From CAKUIA01 sp044433115 (GTDB taxonomy: Bacteria > Verrucomicrobiota > Verrucomicrobiia > Opitutales > Intestinicryptomonadaceae): a stretch of DNA of 47,990 bases. Below, one piece after another: positions 8,132-16,951 of the stretch; position 1 is the stretch's first letter, and each line of letters starts with the position of its first letter. The DNA lies in assembly GCA_044433115.1 (NCBI GenBank), contig JAWXTY010000012.1:1-47990 (forward strand), read 5' to 3'. A program made the translations under genes and the position numbers. Under the pieces are notes generated by a model. It was not told where the DNA came from. It did no database searches and saw only the letters and a list, made by a program, of their open reading frames with translations.

Positions 8132-9931
8132 CTACTTCTTTGTTATTTTTACAAAGTTTGCAGCTCCTCCATTTTTAGCCTTTGCCTTTGCAGTATTGCC
8201 ACTTAGAATGAAGTTTGCATGTAATTTATATTCGCCCTTCTTTAATTTTAAGTTATTTACAGCTATAAATGCAGGGTTTGCACTTTCAGATATAGAAGCT
8301 TCGCCCTTGACATCGCCTATGATGACTTCTGCTCCAATGATATTAGTTATAGCTCCACCTGCTTCCTTTGCAGGAGCATTGTAACCTTCTCTTTTCGCAA
8401 CAGCAGGAGCTGCGTCTTTTATATTCAACTTTGCCTCTAGTGGCCATCTATACAACTCAAAGCTATAAGTGCCATCTTCTGGAACATAAACATACCAAAA
8501 ACCATCAGTTTTTGCCATTCTTGTAGTTCTCAAAGGTTCTTGACCTACCAAGCAAGAAAGGTGCTTATCGTGTACGCTTAAAACAACGCAATCGTCCTTA
8601 GGTGTAGCTAAATATAATGGGTGCATTCTATCGTTTTCAGGAGATACATATTCCCAATACTTCTCATAAACAGCAGCTAATTCCTTAGCAACTTCAGGGA
8701 AATCCTTAATAATATTCTTCTTTTGACCAACATCATTAGTAATATCATAAAGTCTATCACCATCTAAGTAACGCCAATTACCTTTAAGTACGGCAAAAGT
8801 TTGGTCTTTTTCCATCAAAGACTTTCTTTGAGTATCTACAACTAAGTATCTATCAAAAGGCTTTGTTGGGTTATCTAAAAGAGAAGCAAAGCTCATACCC
8901 TCTAGCTTAGACACATCTTCTTTAATGCCACAAATTTCATATAGAGAAGGACCTACGTCCATACAAGAAGTAAGTTGAGGAACATCGCCACCTTTTCTAT
9001 TAGGAATATTCATAATAAAAGGGACTCTGTGTCCGCCATCAAAATTACTAGTTTTCTTGCCTTGCATACCAGCATTATAGCCCTTGCCTCCATTATAACC
9101 ACCTCCAGTGCCATTGTCTGTAGTGTAAATAACTATAGTGTTTTTATCCAAGCCATTCTTCTTTAAAAAGTCAGCAAGCCTGCCCATATTTTCGTCCATA
9201 TTGTCAGCCATACCACAAAAATCTGCAGGAGGAGCATTCTTTATACCCTTATACTTCTCAGAATATTTATCTTCAACTAAATGAGGGCCGTGTGCTACAT
9301 TTAATGCAACATAAGCGAAAAATGGACGCTTTTCTTTCATACTCTTTTCTATGAAACTCATAGTTGCATCAAAAAATACATCTGTGCAGTAACCCTTTGT
9401 AGGCACAGGAGTTTCGCCACTTAGGAAAGTGTCGTCTATATAGTCATTACCCCAATAGTCCGACATCTGTGTAAGCCCACCAGACTTAAACCAAAGAGTC
9501 GTTTCAAAGCCTCTGTCGAAAGGTCTATAAGGGTAGTTATCGCCCAAGTGCCACTTGCCGAACATACCTGTAGCATAGCCATTTGCGTGGAACACATCAG
9601 CTATAGTCTTGTATTGCCTATCCATTATAGAACGCCCTGAGATAGTGTGCCAGCAGCCAACTTTATTAAAGTGCATAGACGACATTAAAGAAGCCCTTGT
9701 AGGAGTACAAGTAGTACCTACGTGGTAATTTCTAAAATTGTAACCACCTTCACTAAGTTTATCTATATTAGGTGTTTGTATATAAGGATTGCCATTGCAA
9801 GACAAGTCCCCATAGCCCATATCATCAGACATAACCAAGATTACATTTAGCTTATCAGTTTTTGCACTCAGCGTCAAAATCGACGCAAAAAGTGCAAGTA
9901 TCATTGTTATTTTCTTCATAGTATTATACAT
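8132..9931 (-). CDS. Exported S1 sulfatase (S3) with C-terminal beta-rich domain
   Basis: A sulfatase of up to 599 residues, closely related to S1. The signal peptide is best read from the Met at residue 5 (start at 9919, MKKITMILALFASILTLSA); an upstream ATG at 9931 is also possible and neither has a clear ribosome site. The calcium motif is MSDDMGYGD, the formylglycine site is Cys75 in CTPTR, and GKWHLG and TTDNGTGGG follow. The C-terminal domain carries VVLSVHDKH and LKKGEYKLHANF. The CTPTR core differs from CAPTR in the other three paralogues but still fits C-x-P-x-R. It lies 9 bases after S4, so S4 and S3 form one transcript, followed by a hairpin terminator. Expected location is periplasm or surface; the substrate is unknown, probably a sulfated glycan. 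Confidence 0.92.
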   Translation of the reverse strand: MYNTMKKITMILALFASILTLSAKTDKLNVILVMSDDMGYGDLSCNGNPYIQTPNIDKLSEGGYNFRNYHVGTTCTPTRASLMSSMHFNKVGCWHTISGRSIMDRQYKTIADVFHANGYATGMFGKWHLGDNYPYRPFDRGFETTLWFKSGGLTQMSDYWGNDYIDDTFLSGETPVPTKGYCTDVFFDATMSFIEKSMKEKRPFFAYVALNVAHGPHLVEDKYSEKYKGIKNAPPADFCGMADNMDENMGRLADFLKKNGLDKNTIVIYTTDNGTGGGYNGGKGYNAGMQGKKTSNFDGGHRVPFIMNIPNRKGGDVPQLTSCMDVGPSLYEICGIKEDVSKLEGMSFASLLDNPTKPFDRYLVVDTQRKSLMEKDQTFAVLKGNWRYLDGDRLYDITNDVGQKKNIIKDFPEVAKELAAVYEKYWEYVSPENDRMHPLYLATPKDDCVVLSVHDKHLSCLVGQEPLRTTRMAKTDGFWYVYVPEDGTYSFELYRWPLEAKLNIKDAAPAVAKREGYNAPAKEAGGAITNIIGAEVIIGDVKGEASISESANPAFIAVNNLKLKKGEYKLHANFILSGNTAKAKAKNGGAANFVKITKK

Positions 9932-9940
9932 TTATTTTTA

Positions 9941-11755
9941 TTAGTTATTTTTTGTAACTTTTAAATAGAAAGCTGCTCCCTTAGAGCCATCTTTAAGTAT
10001 ATAATTTGAATTTAGGTTATATTCGCCCTTCTTTAGCTTTATATTTTCAAACTTTATAGACTTTGGATTTTCGCCTGCAGCAAGGTTTTCAGTCATATTT
10101 ATGTCTGCTATAATTAACTCGCCTCCAACTATATTCATAGCTCCCTTAGTTGCATTAGTTTTTGCCGAAGTATTTCCTTTTGGAGAATTTCTAATAGCTG
10201 CATCATTGTCTACCTTGCCTGAATATTTATCTAGCATATTTAAAGTTGACTCAGGAGCCCAACGGAACAATTCCATAGTATACTCGCCATCTTCAGGAAC
10301 TTTTACATACCAAAATACTCTAGGGTCAATTTTCTTACCTGACCTAATTACTATTTGAGACCAACCAGGGATAACCAAGTGCATATCGTGTCCATTTAAA
10401 ACTACGCTATCATTAGGCTTTGTAGGCAAATATAGAGGGTGCGTAACTTCATTTTCAGGAACAATATACTCCCAATACTCATCTTGAACCTTCAACATTT
10501 CAGAAACAACTTCAGGATTACTCGCTGCAATATTCTTCATTTGCCTTCTGTCTGTAGATAGATCATAAAGCTCTTTTCTATCCACTAAACGCATAGAACC
10601 TTTCATAACCACAGATCTAGCATCTTTTCTCAACAACTCATCTCTTTGAGTGTCGCCTAACAAATATCTATCTATACTAGACTTAGGGTTATCAATTACA
10701 GGCTTCATACTTAGCCCATCTATCTTCCAATCAGACTCTATTCCGCATAAGTCCATCAAAGTAGGAGCAACGTCTATATAGCCCATTAGTTGATTAATCT
10801 CTACGCTTTTGCCATTAGGTATTCTCATAAAGAAAGGAACATTATGCCCACCTTCGTAAGCTGCACCCTTGTTAGCCTTTAAGCCATTACTCCAACCTTT
10901 AGTAACATTGCCATCTTTATCGAATACTGCAGGAAAAGAACTGCCATTGTCTGTAGTAAAGATATATATAGTATTTTTAGCTAAGCCACTCTTTTGTAAA
11001 AATGCTTCCATCTTGCCCATATTGTCGTCGATATTTTCTATCATACCATAAAATGCTGCATTTGGAACACCCTTCATATCCTTAAATCTATCTTCATATT
11101 CCTTAGGAGCAACAAAAGGACCATGGGCTGCATTTAGTGATAGATAACAGAAAAATGGTCTGCCTTCAGCTTGAGCTTTTTTCATAAAATCTATAGCTCT
11201 ATCAAAGAATATATCTGTGCAAAAGCCTTCAGTTTCAACAGGAGTTTCCTTATCGAATAAAACTGGGTTGAAATATGTGTTATCCCAATAGTCAGGACCT
11301 TGACCTATGCCACCACCTTTGTGCCAAAATACAGTTTCAAAGCCTCTGTCGAATGGTCTATAAGGATATTCATCGCCTAAGTGCCACTTGCCAAACATAG
11401 CTGTTGCATAGCCATTTTTTTGGAAGATTTCAGGCATAATCTCTCTTTTCAAATCGAGAAGTGAACGCCCTTGTATAGTATGCCAAACCCCAACTTTATT
11501 ACAGTAAACACCACTCATCAAGCCAGAACGAGTTGGAGCACAAGTTGTTGCAGTGTGATAATTTGTAAAATTATAACTCTCAGTACTCAACTTATCTATG
11601 TGAGGTGTTTTTAAGTATGGATTGCCATTGCAAGACAAGTCGCCTTGACCTTGGTCGTCTGTCATTACAAACAATACATTAAGTTTATTAGTTTCTGCAC
11701 TAATCATAGCTGTAAAGCCAAAAAGTGCCATTAATCCTATAGTTATTTTCTTCAT
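9941..11755 (-). CDS. Exported S1 sulfatase (S4) with C-terminal beta-rich domain
   Basis: A 604-residue sulfatase with signal peptide (about 1-20). The calcium motif is MTDDQGQGD, the formylglycine site is Cys72 in CAPTR, and GKWHLGDEYPYRPFDRGFET and FTTDNGS follow. The C-terminal domain is the one seen in S1 and S3, ending LKKGEYNLNSNY. The region after TDNG is longer than in the siblings (SSFPAVFDKDGNVTKGW), near the substrate-binding side in this fold, so specificity may differ. It is the first gene of the S4-S3 pair, 96 bases after the phosphatase gene. That gap is A+T-rich; no clear promoter could be assigned. Confidence 0.92.
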   Translation of the reverse strand: MKKITIGLMALFGFTAMISAETNKLNVLFVMTDDQGQGDLSCNGNPYLKTPHIDKLSTESYNFTNYHTATTCAPTRSGLMSGVYCNKVGVWHTIQGRSLLDLKREIMPEIFQKNGYATAMFGKWHLGDEYPYRPFDRGFETVFWHKGGGIGQGPDYWDNTYFNPVLFDKETPVETEGFCTDIFFDRAIDFMKKAQAEGRPFFCYLSLNAAHGPFVAPKEYEDRFKDMKGVPNAAFYGMIENIDDNMGKMEAFLQKSGLAKNTIYIFTTDNGSSFPAVFDKDGNVTKGWSNGLKANKGAAYEGGHNVPFFMRIPNGKSVEINQLMGYIDVAPTLMDLCGIESDWKIDGLSMKPVIDNPKSSIDRYLLGDTQRDELLRKDARSVVMKGSMRLVDRKELYDLSTDRRQMKNIAASNPEVVSEMLKVQDEYWEYIVPENEVTHPLYLPTKPNDSVVLNGHDMHLVIPGWSQIVIRSGKKIDPRVFWYVKVPEDGEYTMELFRWAPESTLNMLDKYSGKVDNDAAIRNSPKGNTSAKTNATKGAMNIVGGELIIADINMTENLAAGENPKSIKFENIKLKKGEYNLNSNYILKDGSKGAAFYLKVTKNN

Positions 11756-11851
11756 TTATTTAAATATTTCCCCTTTGTAACTTACATTAGCTTTATTTAT
11801 TAACATTTTAGTAGTTTACTCCAATTTTTTCATTATTCAAGAAAAAATTAC

Positions 11852-13435
11852 TTAAGCTTTAGGAGGGCTTAGTTCTTTTCTGCTAAATTTGTGATTAAAG
11901 AGTATGTCGCCCTCTTCGCCTATAATATTAAGCTCAACGCTTTCATTGCCCTCTTGCATATCAAAATTAAACTCGCCAAAGGCAAAGATACCTTGTTTAT
12001 TAAAGAGTTGCTCTTGCCATTGCTTATTGCCAACACCTCCACAAATTCTAGCCCCCAAAGAAGCCATTCCAAATTCATAGAGCTTAAAGCCCTTTCTGTC
12101 TATAGAAAATACCCTAGCTCCGTGCCTATCGCCAGATAGCAAAAGTACGCCAGCAATGCCCTTTTCTTCAATGAGCTTATAAATTTCTTCCCTGCCTTCT
12201 GGGTCGTAAATCCCCCAAGAGTCTTTGCCTCCAGATACATAGTCGCTCCACATTGTGCCACAAGTTAAAATAACAAACTTGCCCTTTGCCTTAGTTAATT
12301 CATCTTTGAGCCACTGCATTTGCATTTTGCCCAAAAACTCTTTCTTTATAGTTTTGCTACGCTCTAATGCCTTTTCGTCAATTTTGCCTGTCTTTTTATT
12401 TCTAGTAGGAGTTGGCTCGCCCTCTCTAAAATATCTATTATCAGTCATTATGACATCGCAATCGCCAAGCGAAAAGCTTGTATATATACCCTCATCGCCA
12501 TTGCCATAATAAGGATTAGACCAAGAATTTACAAATATCTGACGCACGCCTCGCCTATCCTTATCTGTATAGCCATTAGGTATGCCAGACTTGTCGTTGC
12601 TAAAATAATCGTGGTCGTCCCAATTTGCATATACAGGAATGTTACACACAAAATTAGACCAGACGCTTTGGAAATCTCTCAACAAATAATCTGCTCTATG
12701 CAAGCCCAACTTATTGTTTTTGCCTTGAGCTGCTATATCCCCATAAAGCAACATAATACTTGGCTTACGCTTGTTTATGCTCTCAAATAACTTAGCATTA
12801 CCTAAACCCCATCTATGAGGACAAGTTCCAAAAGCCACACGCAATTTATCACCACTAGGCAAAGAATTAAAGAAGAAGTTTTCCTCTCTATATTTTTCGC
12901 CATCTATAATTATAGTATAGCTATACTTTTTGTCGCTCTTTAAATTTTTAAGCTCAATGGCAACTGCCAAATCTTGGGCTACACTTGTTTCATATACCTC
13001 ACTTAGCATAGTTTCGCTGCCATCTGTATATTCAACTTGCACCTTTTGAGGCTTAATAGTTCTAAGCCAAAGCGAGACTGTATCTCTACGCAAATTTGCC
13101 AACATAGGTTTTCCCAAAAGCTTCCTGTCATAGTTTTCAAGTTGCTTTAAATAAGCTTTATCCTCTATAAGCTCAGCATAAGAAGCCGATTTTGGGTCTT
13201 TCTCAAATACCTTCAAAGCAGACTCATACAAATCCATATCCTCTTGGCTCACATTTTCCCAATAGCGAATAATATCCATAGGGTGAGAGTCATTTTTCAT
13301 AGGGTGATTACCCTCGCCAAAAACCAAAGCCTTAGATGCCTCCTTAGCAAATAGCGAAAAGCCATTCGTCTTTAATACCCCAATACCAACTGTACCAACA
13401 AATGCTGTCTTAAAAAAGTCTCTTCTGTTTATCAT
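11852..13435 (-). CDS. PhoD-like metallophosphatase with a Tat signal
   Basis: A 527-residue protein of the PhoD/alkaline phosphatase D-like calcineurin fold. It begins MINRRDFFKTAFVGTVGIGV, a twin-arginine signal, so it should be exported folded with metals. Family landmarks in order are RVAFGTCPH, LYGDIAAQG, NWDDHDYF and LSGDRHGARVF, giving the Asp, Asn and His metal ligands. By family it is a phosphomonoesterase or phosphodiesterase acting outside the cytoplasm. It lies upstream of S4 in the same direction and downstream of the nitroreductase terminator, so it may head the sulfatase transcript. Phosphate release together with sulfate release is plausible. A different ester substrate is possible, since this family has diverged widely. 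Confidence 0.85.
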   Translation of the reverse strand: MINRRDFFKTAFVGTVGIGVLKTNGFSLFAKEASKALVFGEGNHPMKNDSHPMDIIRYWENVSQEDMDLYESALKVFEKDPKSASYAELIEDKAYLKQLENYDRKLLGKPMLANLRRDTVSLWLRTIKPQKVQVEYTDGSETMLSEVYETSVAQDLAVAIELKNLKSDKKYSYTIIIDGEKYREENFFFNSLPSGDKLRVAFGTCPHRWGLGNAKLFESINKRKPSIMLLYGDIAAQGKNNKLGLHRADYLLRDFQSVWSNFVCNIPVYANWDDHDYFSNDKSGIPNGYTDKDRRGVRQIFVNSWSNPYYGNGDEGIYTSFSLGDCDVIMTDNRYFREGEPTPTRNKKTGKIDEKALERSKTIKKEFLGKMQMQWLKDELTKAKGKFVILTCGTMWSDYVSGGKDSWGIYDPEGREEIYKLIEEKGIAGVLLLSGDRHGARVFSIDRKGFKLYEFGMASLGARICGGVGNKQWQEQLFNKQGIFAFGEFNFDMQEGNESVELNIIGEEGDILFNHKFSRKELSPPKA

Positions 13436-13506
13436 AATATTTTTATTAAATTCATAGAAAAATCTATATTAAAATCTAAATCAATGCAAGTATTTTTATA
13501 TCTAAA

Positions 13507-13536
13507 TAAAAAGCCCCCGTTATTAAAACAGAGGCT
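13507..13536 (-). terminator. Terminator after the nitroreductase gene
   Basis: On the minus strand AGCCTCTGTT (13536-13527) pairs with AACGGGGGCT (13521-13512), using two G-U pairs and a 5-base loop, followed by TTTTTATTT. It lies about 20 bases after the stop. Confidence 0.8.
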
Positions 13537-13556
13537 CTTTGCTATATATCTAAAAA

Positions 13557-14105
13557 TTAGATAAATCTTAGAATTTCGTTTAGTTCTTTTCTTGGAGTTG
13601 GAGAGGCGTGTGTGCCATCTTCTATACCACAAGCAATAACTACTGCAACTGTTTCTTCAGCTGGTACAGATAGTAATTCAGAAATCTTTTCGCTATCCAT
13701 AATACCAAATATGCAAGTGCCAACACCCTTAGCGTGAGCAGCCAAGCAGAAAGTTTGGCAAGCGATACCAGAGTCGAACATTTCCCAGTCCATAGGCTTT
13801 AAACCTTCAACGCCATATTGAGCAGGAACAACACCACTTTTACCCTTAACATAGCTAATTACAGCCACAGACGAAGCGTGTGCCAAAGTGTTCATATTAT
13901 AAGAAAACTTATGTACGCCTTCATTTACCAAAGCCTTGATAGTTTCAGGATTGTCGATAATTGTGTATCTTGCGATTTGTTGGTTAGCCCAAGATGGAGA
14001 CCACTTAGCTAAGTCAACAATTTCTGTCATAAGTTCACGTGAGATTTTTTCAGAAGTATATTTACGTACACTTCTGCGTTCTTTAATCATTGTTATTGCG
14101 TCCAT
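13557..14105 (-). CDS. Nitroreductase-family flavoprotein
   Basis: A 182-residue FMN-dependent nitroreductase family protein. The N-terminus IKERRSVRKYT supplies the usual FMN phosphate contacts. WSPSWANQQ and the C-terminal GIED...PTPRKELNEIL are also typical. The family uses NAD(P)H to reduce nitro or quinone compounds in the cytoplasm; the physiological substrate is unknown. A clear AAGGAAA site stands before the ATG. It has its own terminator and is preceded by a foldback element, so it is probably a single-gene unit rather than part of the tgt or sulfatase transcripts. Confidence 0.88.
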   Translation of the reverse strand: MDAITMIKERRSVRKYTSEKISRELMTEIVDLAKWSPSWANQQIARYTIIDNPETIKALVNEGVHKFSYNMNTLAHASSVAVISYVKGKSGVVPAQYGVEGLKPMDWEMFDSGIACQTFCLAAHAKGVGTCIFGIMDSEKISELLSVPAEETVAVVIACGIEDGTHASPTPRKELNEILRFI

Positions 14106-14160
14106 TTTATTTCCTTTTTTATAAGTTTTATAGTCGTAAAAATTTATTTAAATTTAAGAT

Positions 14161-14336
14161 GAGTTCTAAAAATTGGCAATTAGCTATTTTTGAGATTATT
14201 TTTAGCGTAATTTCCTTGTTTTTTAAGAATAATAATAGAATTATTTGACGTAAAAACAAGGAAATTCAAGCAAAAATAGGCTAAAAAGAGCAATTGTATT
14301 TTTCTTTTACTTTTTAAAAACCAATTTTTAGAACTC
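14161..14336. repeat. Foldback element copy A (palindromic intergenic repeat)
   Basis: A 176-bp imperfect palindrome. The outer arms GAGTTCTAAAAATTGG (14161-14176) and CCAATTTTTAGAACTC (14321-14336) are exact inverted repeats. Inner arms pair as CAATT...ATTTTT...AATTTCCTTG with the matching right side. The tip is a 6-bp stem AATAAT/ATTATT around an AGA loop (14231-14245), followed by TGACG. It sits 7 bases past the tgt stop. A related copy with different but still complementary stems is at 41607-41798, and a half copy at 23059-23100. Confidence 0.9.
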
Positions 14337-14343
14337 GCCTTAA

Positions 14344-15462
14344 TTACTTTGCATTGCCTGCGTCTAGGCGTGCAATAGTTTCAGCTTTCCACTCTTCGAA
14401 GTCGCCCTGCTCTATGTGTAGTCTAGCCCTTGCCATTAAGTCTTGAAAATATGCTATGTTGTGTATAGATAAAAGTGTGCCTGCTAAGCTTTCTTTTGCA
14501 GAGATTAAGTGCCTTATATATGCTCTTGAAAAGTTCTTAGCATAGCTATCAATTTCAGGGTCTAAGCAAGAGTCGTCTTCTCTAAAACGAGAGTTCTTCA
14601 AATTCAAAACGCCATCGTTTGTAAAAGCACAGCTATGCCTTGCCAAGCGTGTAGGCATAACACAGTCAAACATATCTGCCCCAAGCGAAATCATCTCAAG
14701 CAACTGCCTTGGCGTGCCTACTCCCATTACATATCTCGGCTTATCCTTAGGTAAATGAGGAGTGCAATATCCAACTTGCTTAAGCATTTCTTCTTCAGGT
14801 TCGCCCACGCTAACTCCACCTATGGCAAAGCCAGAAAAGTCCATCTGGGCTAATCTCTTCGAGCAATCAACTCTAATATCCTCATAAGTTCCACCTTGAG
14901 TTATAGCAAATAACATTCTGCCATCATATTCATAGCTCTTATACTGATCTAAGCACCTCTTTGCCCAACGTATAGTACGCTCTACAGACTTCTTACACTC
15001 GCCCTTTTCGCAAGGCCAAGCGATACACTCGTCCAATACCATTGAAATATCCACGCCAAACTGCCTTTGTATATCTATACAAGACTCTGGCGACAAGAAC
15101 AACTTTGCCCCATCTAAGTGAGACTTAAAAGAAATCCCCTCTTCAGTGATTTTCCTTAATGCAGACAAACTAAATACTTGAAAGCCACCACTATCTGTAA
15201 GAATTGGTTTTTTCCAATTCATAAACTTGTGCAAGCCCCCCATTTTTTCGATAAGTGGCGCTGTAGGGCGAATATTCAAGTGATAAGTATTGCTAAGCAT
15301 AATCTGAGCTCCAGTGCTTTCCACCTGCTCTGGAGTCAAAGATTTAACTGTAGCTTGCGTACCAACTGGCATAAACACAGGTGTTTGCACCACCCCATGA
15401 GGCAAGTGTAACTCTCCACGTCTAGCCGAAGATTTATCGCTAGTTTTAAGTAATTTAAACAT
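14344..15462 (-). CDS. tgt: tRNA-guanine transglycosylase lacking the zinc cysteines
   Basis: A 372-residue protein starting MFKLLKTSDKSSARRGEL. A longer frame runs into purB, but that extension is unlike the family. Tgt exchanges guanine 34 of GUN-anticodon tRNAs for the queuosine precursor preQ1. The catalytic Asp90 (ILTDSGGFQVF), the nucleophile Asp266 (MFDCVMPTR) and the substrate loop AIGGVSVGE are present. The zinc site is not: where the E. coli enzyme has LDPECDCYTC, this one has LDPEIDSYAK with a one-residue gap, so all three cysteines are gone, while the fourth ligand, His334, remains. Cys299, just upstream, is the only nearby thiol. The gene is last in a series after purB (31 bases), followed by foldback copy A. 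Identity is sure; whether it binds zinc is open. Confidence 0.93.
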   Translation of the reverse strand: MFKLLKTSDKSSARRGELHLPHGVVQTPVFMPVGTQATVKSLTPEQVESTGAQIMLSNTYHLNIRPTAPLIEKMGGLHKFMNWKKPILTDSGGFQVFSLSALRKITEEGISFKSHLDGAKLFLSPESCIDIQRQFGVDISMVLDECIAWPCEKGECKKSVERTIRWAKRCLDQYKSYEYDGRMLFAITQGGTYEDIRVDCSKRLAQMDFSGFAIGGVSVGEPEEEMLKQVGYCTPHLPKDKPRYVMGVGTPRQLLEMISLGADMFDCVMPTRLARHSCAFTNDGVLNLKNSRFREDDSCLDPEIDSYAKNFSRAYIRHLISAKESLAGTLLSIHNIAYFQDLMARARLHIEQGDFEEWKAETIARLDAGNAK

Positions 15463-15493
15463 ATATAAGTTAAAAATCCTAAACGCCCATAGC

Positions 15494-16912
15494 CTACAAT
15501 ATAGGAGCTGGGTCGTAATTAGTGTAGCTAGGGTATTTATTTGCAAGAGCTTCAACTTGTCCAACAAACACTTGCATTTGCTTTTGAGCCATAGCAGTCT
15601 TAGTCTTACCCTTAGCTGAAATAGCTTCAAGTTCAGCAATATCCAAAGGTAGTTCAGAGTCATTTGCAAGACGCTCTAGCAAGTCATTCTTATAAATTTT
15701 CCCAGCACGCATATCCTTCGAAGTCGCCACAGCGTGTAGCTTAATAATCTCGTGTGCAGTCTCTCTGCCAACGCCCTTTTTAACAGCTTCCATCATTATA
15801 GTAGTAGTTAGCAAGAAAGGCATATACTTTTCATTTTCAGCTTCAACTACAGCAACGTTAACTTCCATTTGATTTAAAATTGTAGAGAAAGTTTCAAGCA
15901 AGCCATCTATAGCATAAAATGCACCTGGCAACATAACTCTTCTTACCACAGAACAAGATACATCGCCTTCGTTCCATTGGTCGCCAGTCAAAGATGCTGA
16001 CATATTCATATAACCACCCAAGATAACTTGGAAGCCATTTAGTCTTTCGCAACTTCTTGAATTCATCTTGTGAGGCATAGCAGAAGAACCTGTTTGTCCC
16101 TTAGCAAAACCTTCGCTTGCCAATTCGTGTCCAGCCATTATACGCAAAGTCTTAGCAAAGCTAGATGGACCACTTGTAAGTTGATACAAAGCCGATACAA
16201 CCTCAAAGTCATAAGACCTTGGATAAACTTGTCCCACTGCATTAATACTTGCCTTTATGCCCAAGTGCTTTCTGATAATTTCGTCTAGCTGAAGAACCTT
16301 TTCCTCGTCGCCTTCAAATAAAGTAAGTTGGTCTAGTTGAGTTCCAACAGCTCCCTTAATACCTCTAACAGCATAGCTATCAATAACATATTCTAGTGAT
16401 TGTATAGCCTTAAGCATATCTTCGCCGAACATCGCCATTCTCTTAGAGAAAGTAGTTAGCTGAGCAATCACATTGTGAGTCCTTGCAGAAAGAGCTAAGC
16501 CATCGTATTTTTTTGCAATAGCTGACAATTTAACAAGGGCTGCAACTGCCTTAACTACAACTAATTGCATTGCTCTAAACACTTGAAGCTGCTCAACATT
16601 TTCAGTTAAGTCTCTGCTTGTCATACCTTTGTGGATATGCTCGCAACCTGCTAAATCGCAAAATTCTTCTATTCTTGCCTTTACGTCGTGGCGAGTGATA
16701 CGTTCTCTCTCATTAATAGAGTCTAAGTCTATTTGCATTTTAACTTTTTCATAAGAAGCAATATCAGCATCGCTAATATCCAAGCCAAGCTGTTTTTGTG
16801 CCTTCATCACAGCTATCCAAAGCTCTCTTTCAAGGATAATCTTACCCTCTCCACCCCAAATTTCTTTCATATCTTTAGATGCGTATCTCTCTGCTAAAAC
16901 GTCTGCTATCAT
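15494..16912 (-). CDS. purB: Adenylosuccinate lyase
   Basis: A 472-residue fumarase/aspartase superfamily enzyme. It removes fumarate from SAICAR and from adenylosuccinate in purine synthesis (cytoplasmic tetramer). Landmarks are HKGMTSRDLTEN (94-105), RTHNVIAQLTT (144-154, where many bacteria have THLQPAQPTT) and the signature loop GSSAMPHKMNSRSCERLNG (275-293) with the catalytic Ser. An AAGGGA site stands before the ATG. It lies 39 bases after ftsH and 31 bases before tgt on the same strand, consistent with a long housekeeping operon. Confidence 0.95.
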   Translation of the reverse strand: MIADVLAERYASKDMKEIWGGEGKIILERELWIAVMKAQKQLGLDISDADIASYEKVKMQIDLDSINERERITRHDVKARIEEFCDLAGCEHIHKGMTSRDLTENVEQLQVFRAMQLVVVKAVAALVKLSAIAKKYDGLALSARTHNVIAQLTTFSKRMAMFGEDMLKAIQSLEYVIDSYAVRGIKGAVGTQLDQLTLFEGDEEKVLQLDEIIRKHLGIKASINAVGQVYPRSYDFEVVSALYQLTSGPSSFAKTLRIMAGHELASEGFAKGQTGSSAMPHKMNSRSCERLNGFQVILGGYMNMSASLTGDQWNEGDVSCSVVRRVMLPGAFYAIDGLLETFSTILNQMEVNVAVVEAENEKYMPFLLTTTIMMEAVKKGVGRETAHEIIKLHAVATSKDMRAGKIYKNDLLERLANDSELPLDIAELEAISAKGKTKTAMAQKQMQVFVGQVEALANKYPSYTNYDPAPIL

Positions 16913-16951
16913 TTTAATTCCCTTTTATTTCGATTTTTTATTTATTTAAAT

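Noticed and set aside
13432..13632. 66-codon minus-strand frame across the nitroreductase 3' end
   Set aside because: It overlaps the nitroreductase and its terminator, with biased composition and no domain.
15463..15669. 69-codon N-terminal extension of tgt overlapping purB
   Set aside because: The extension is unlike Tgt, is a Leu-rich shadow of purB, and the ATG at 15462 gives the family length of 372 residues.
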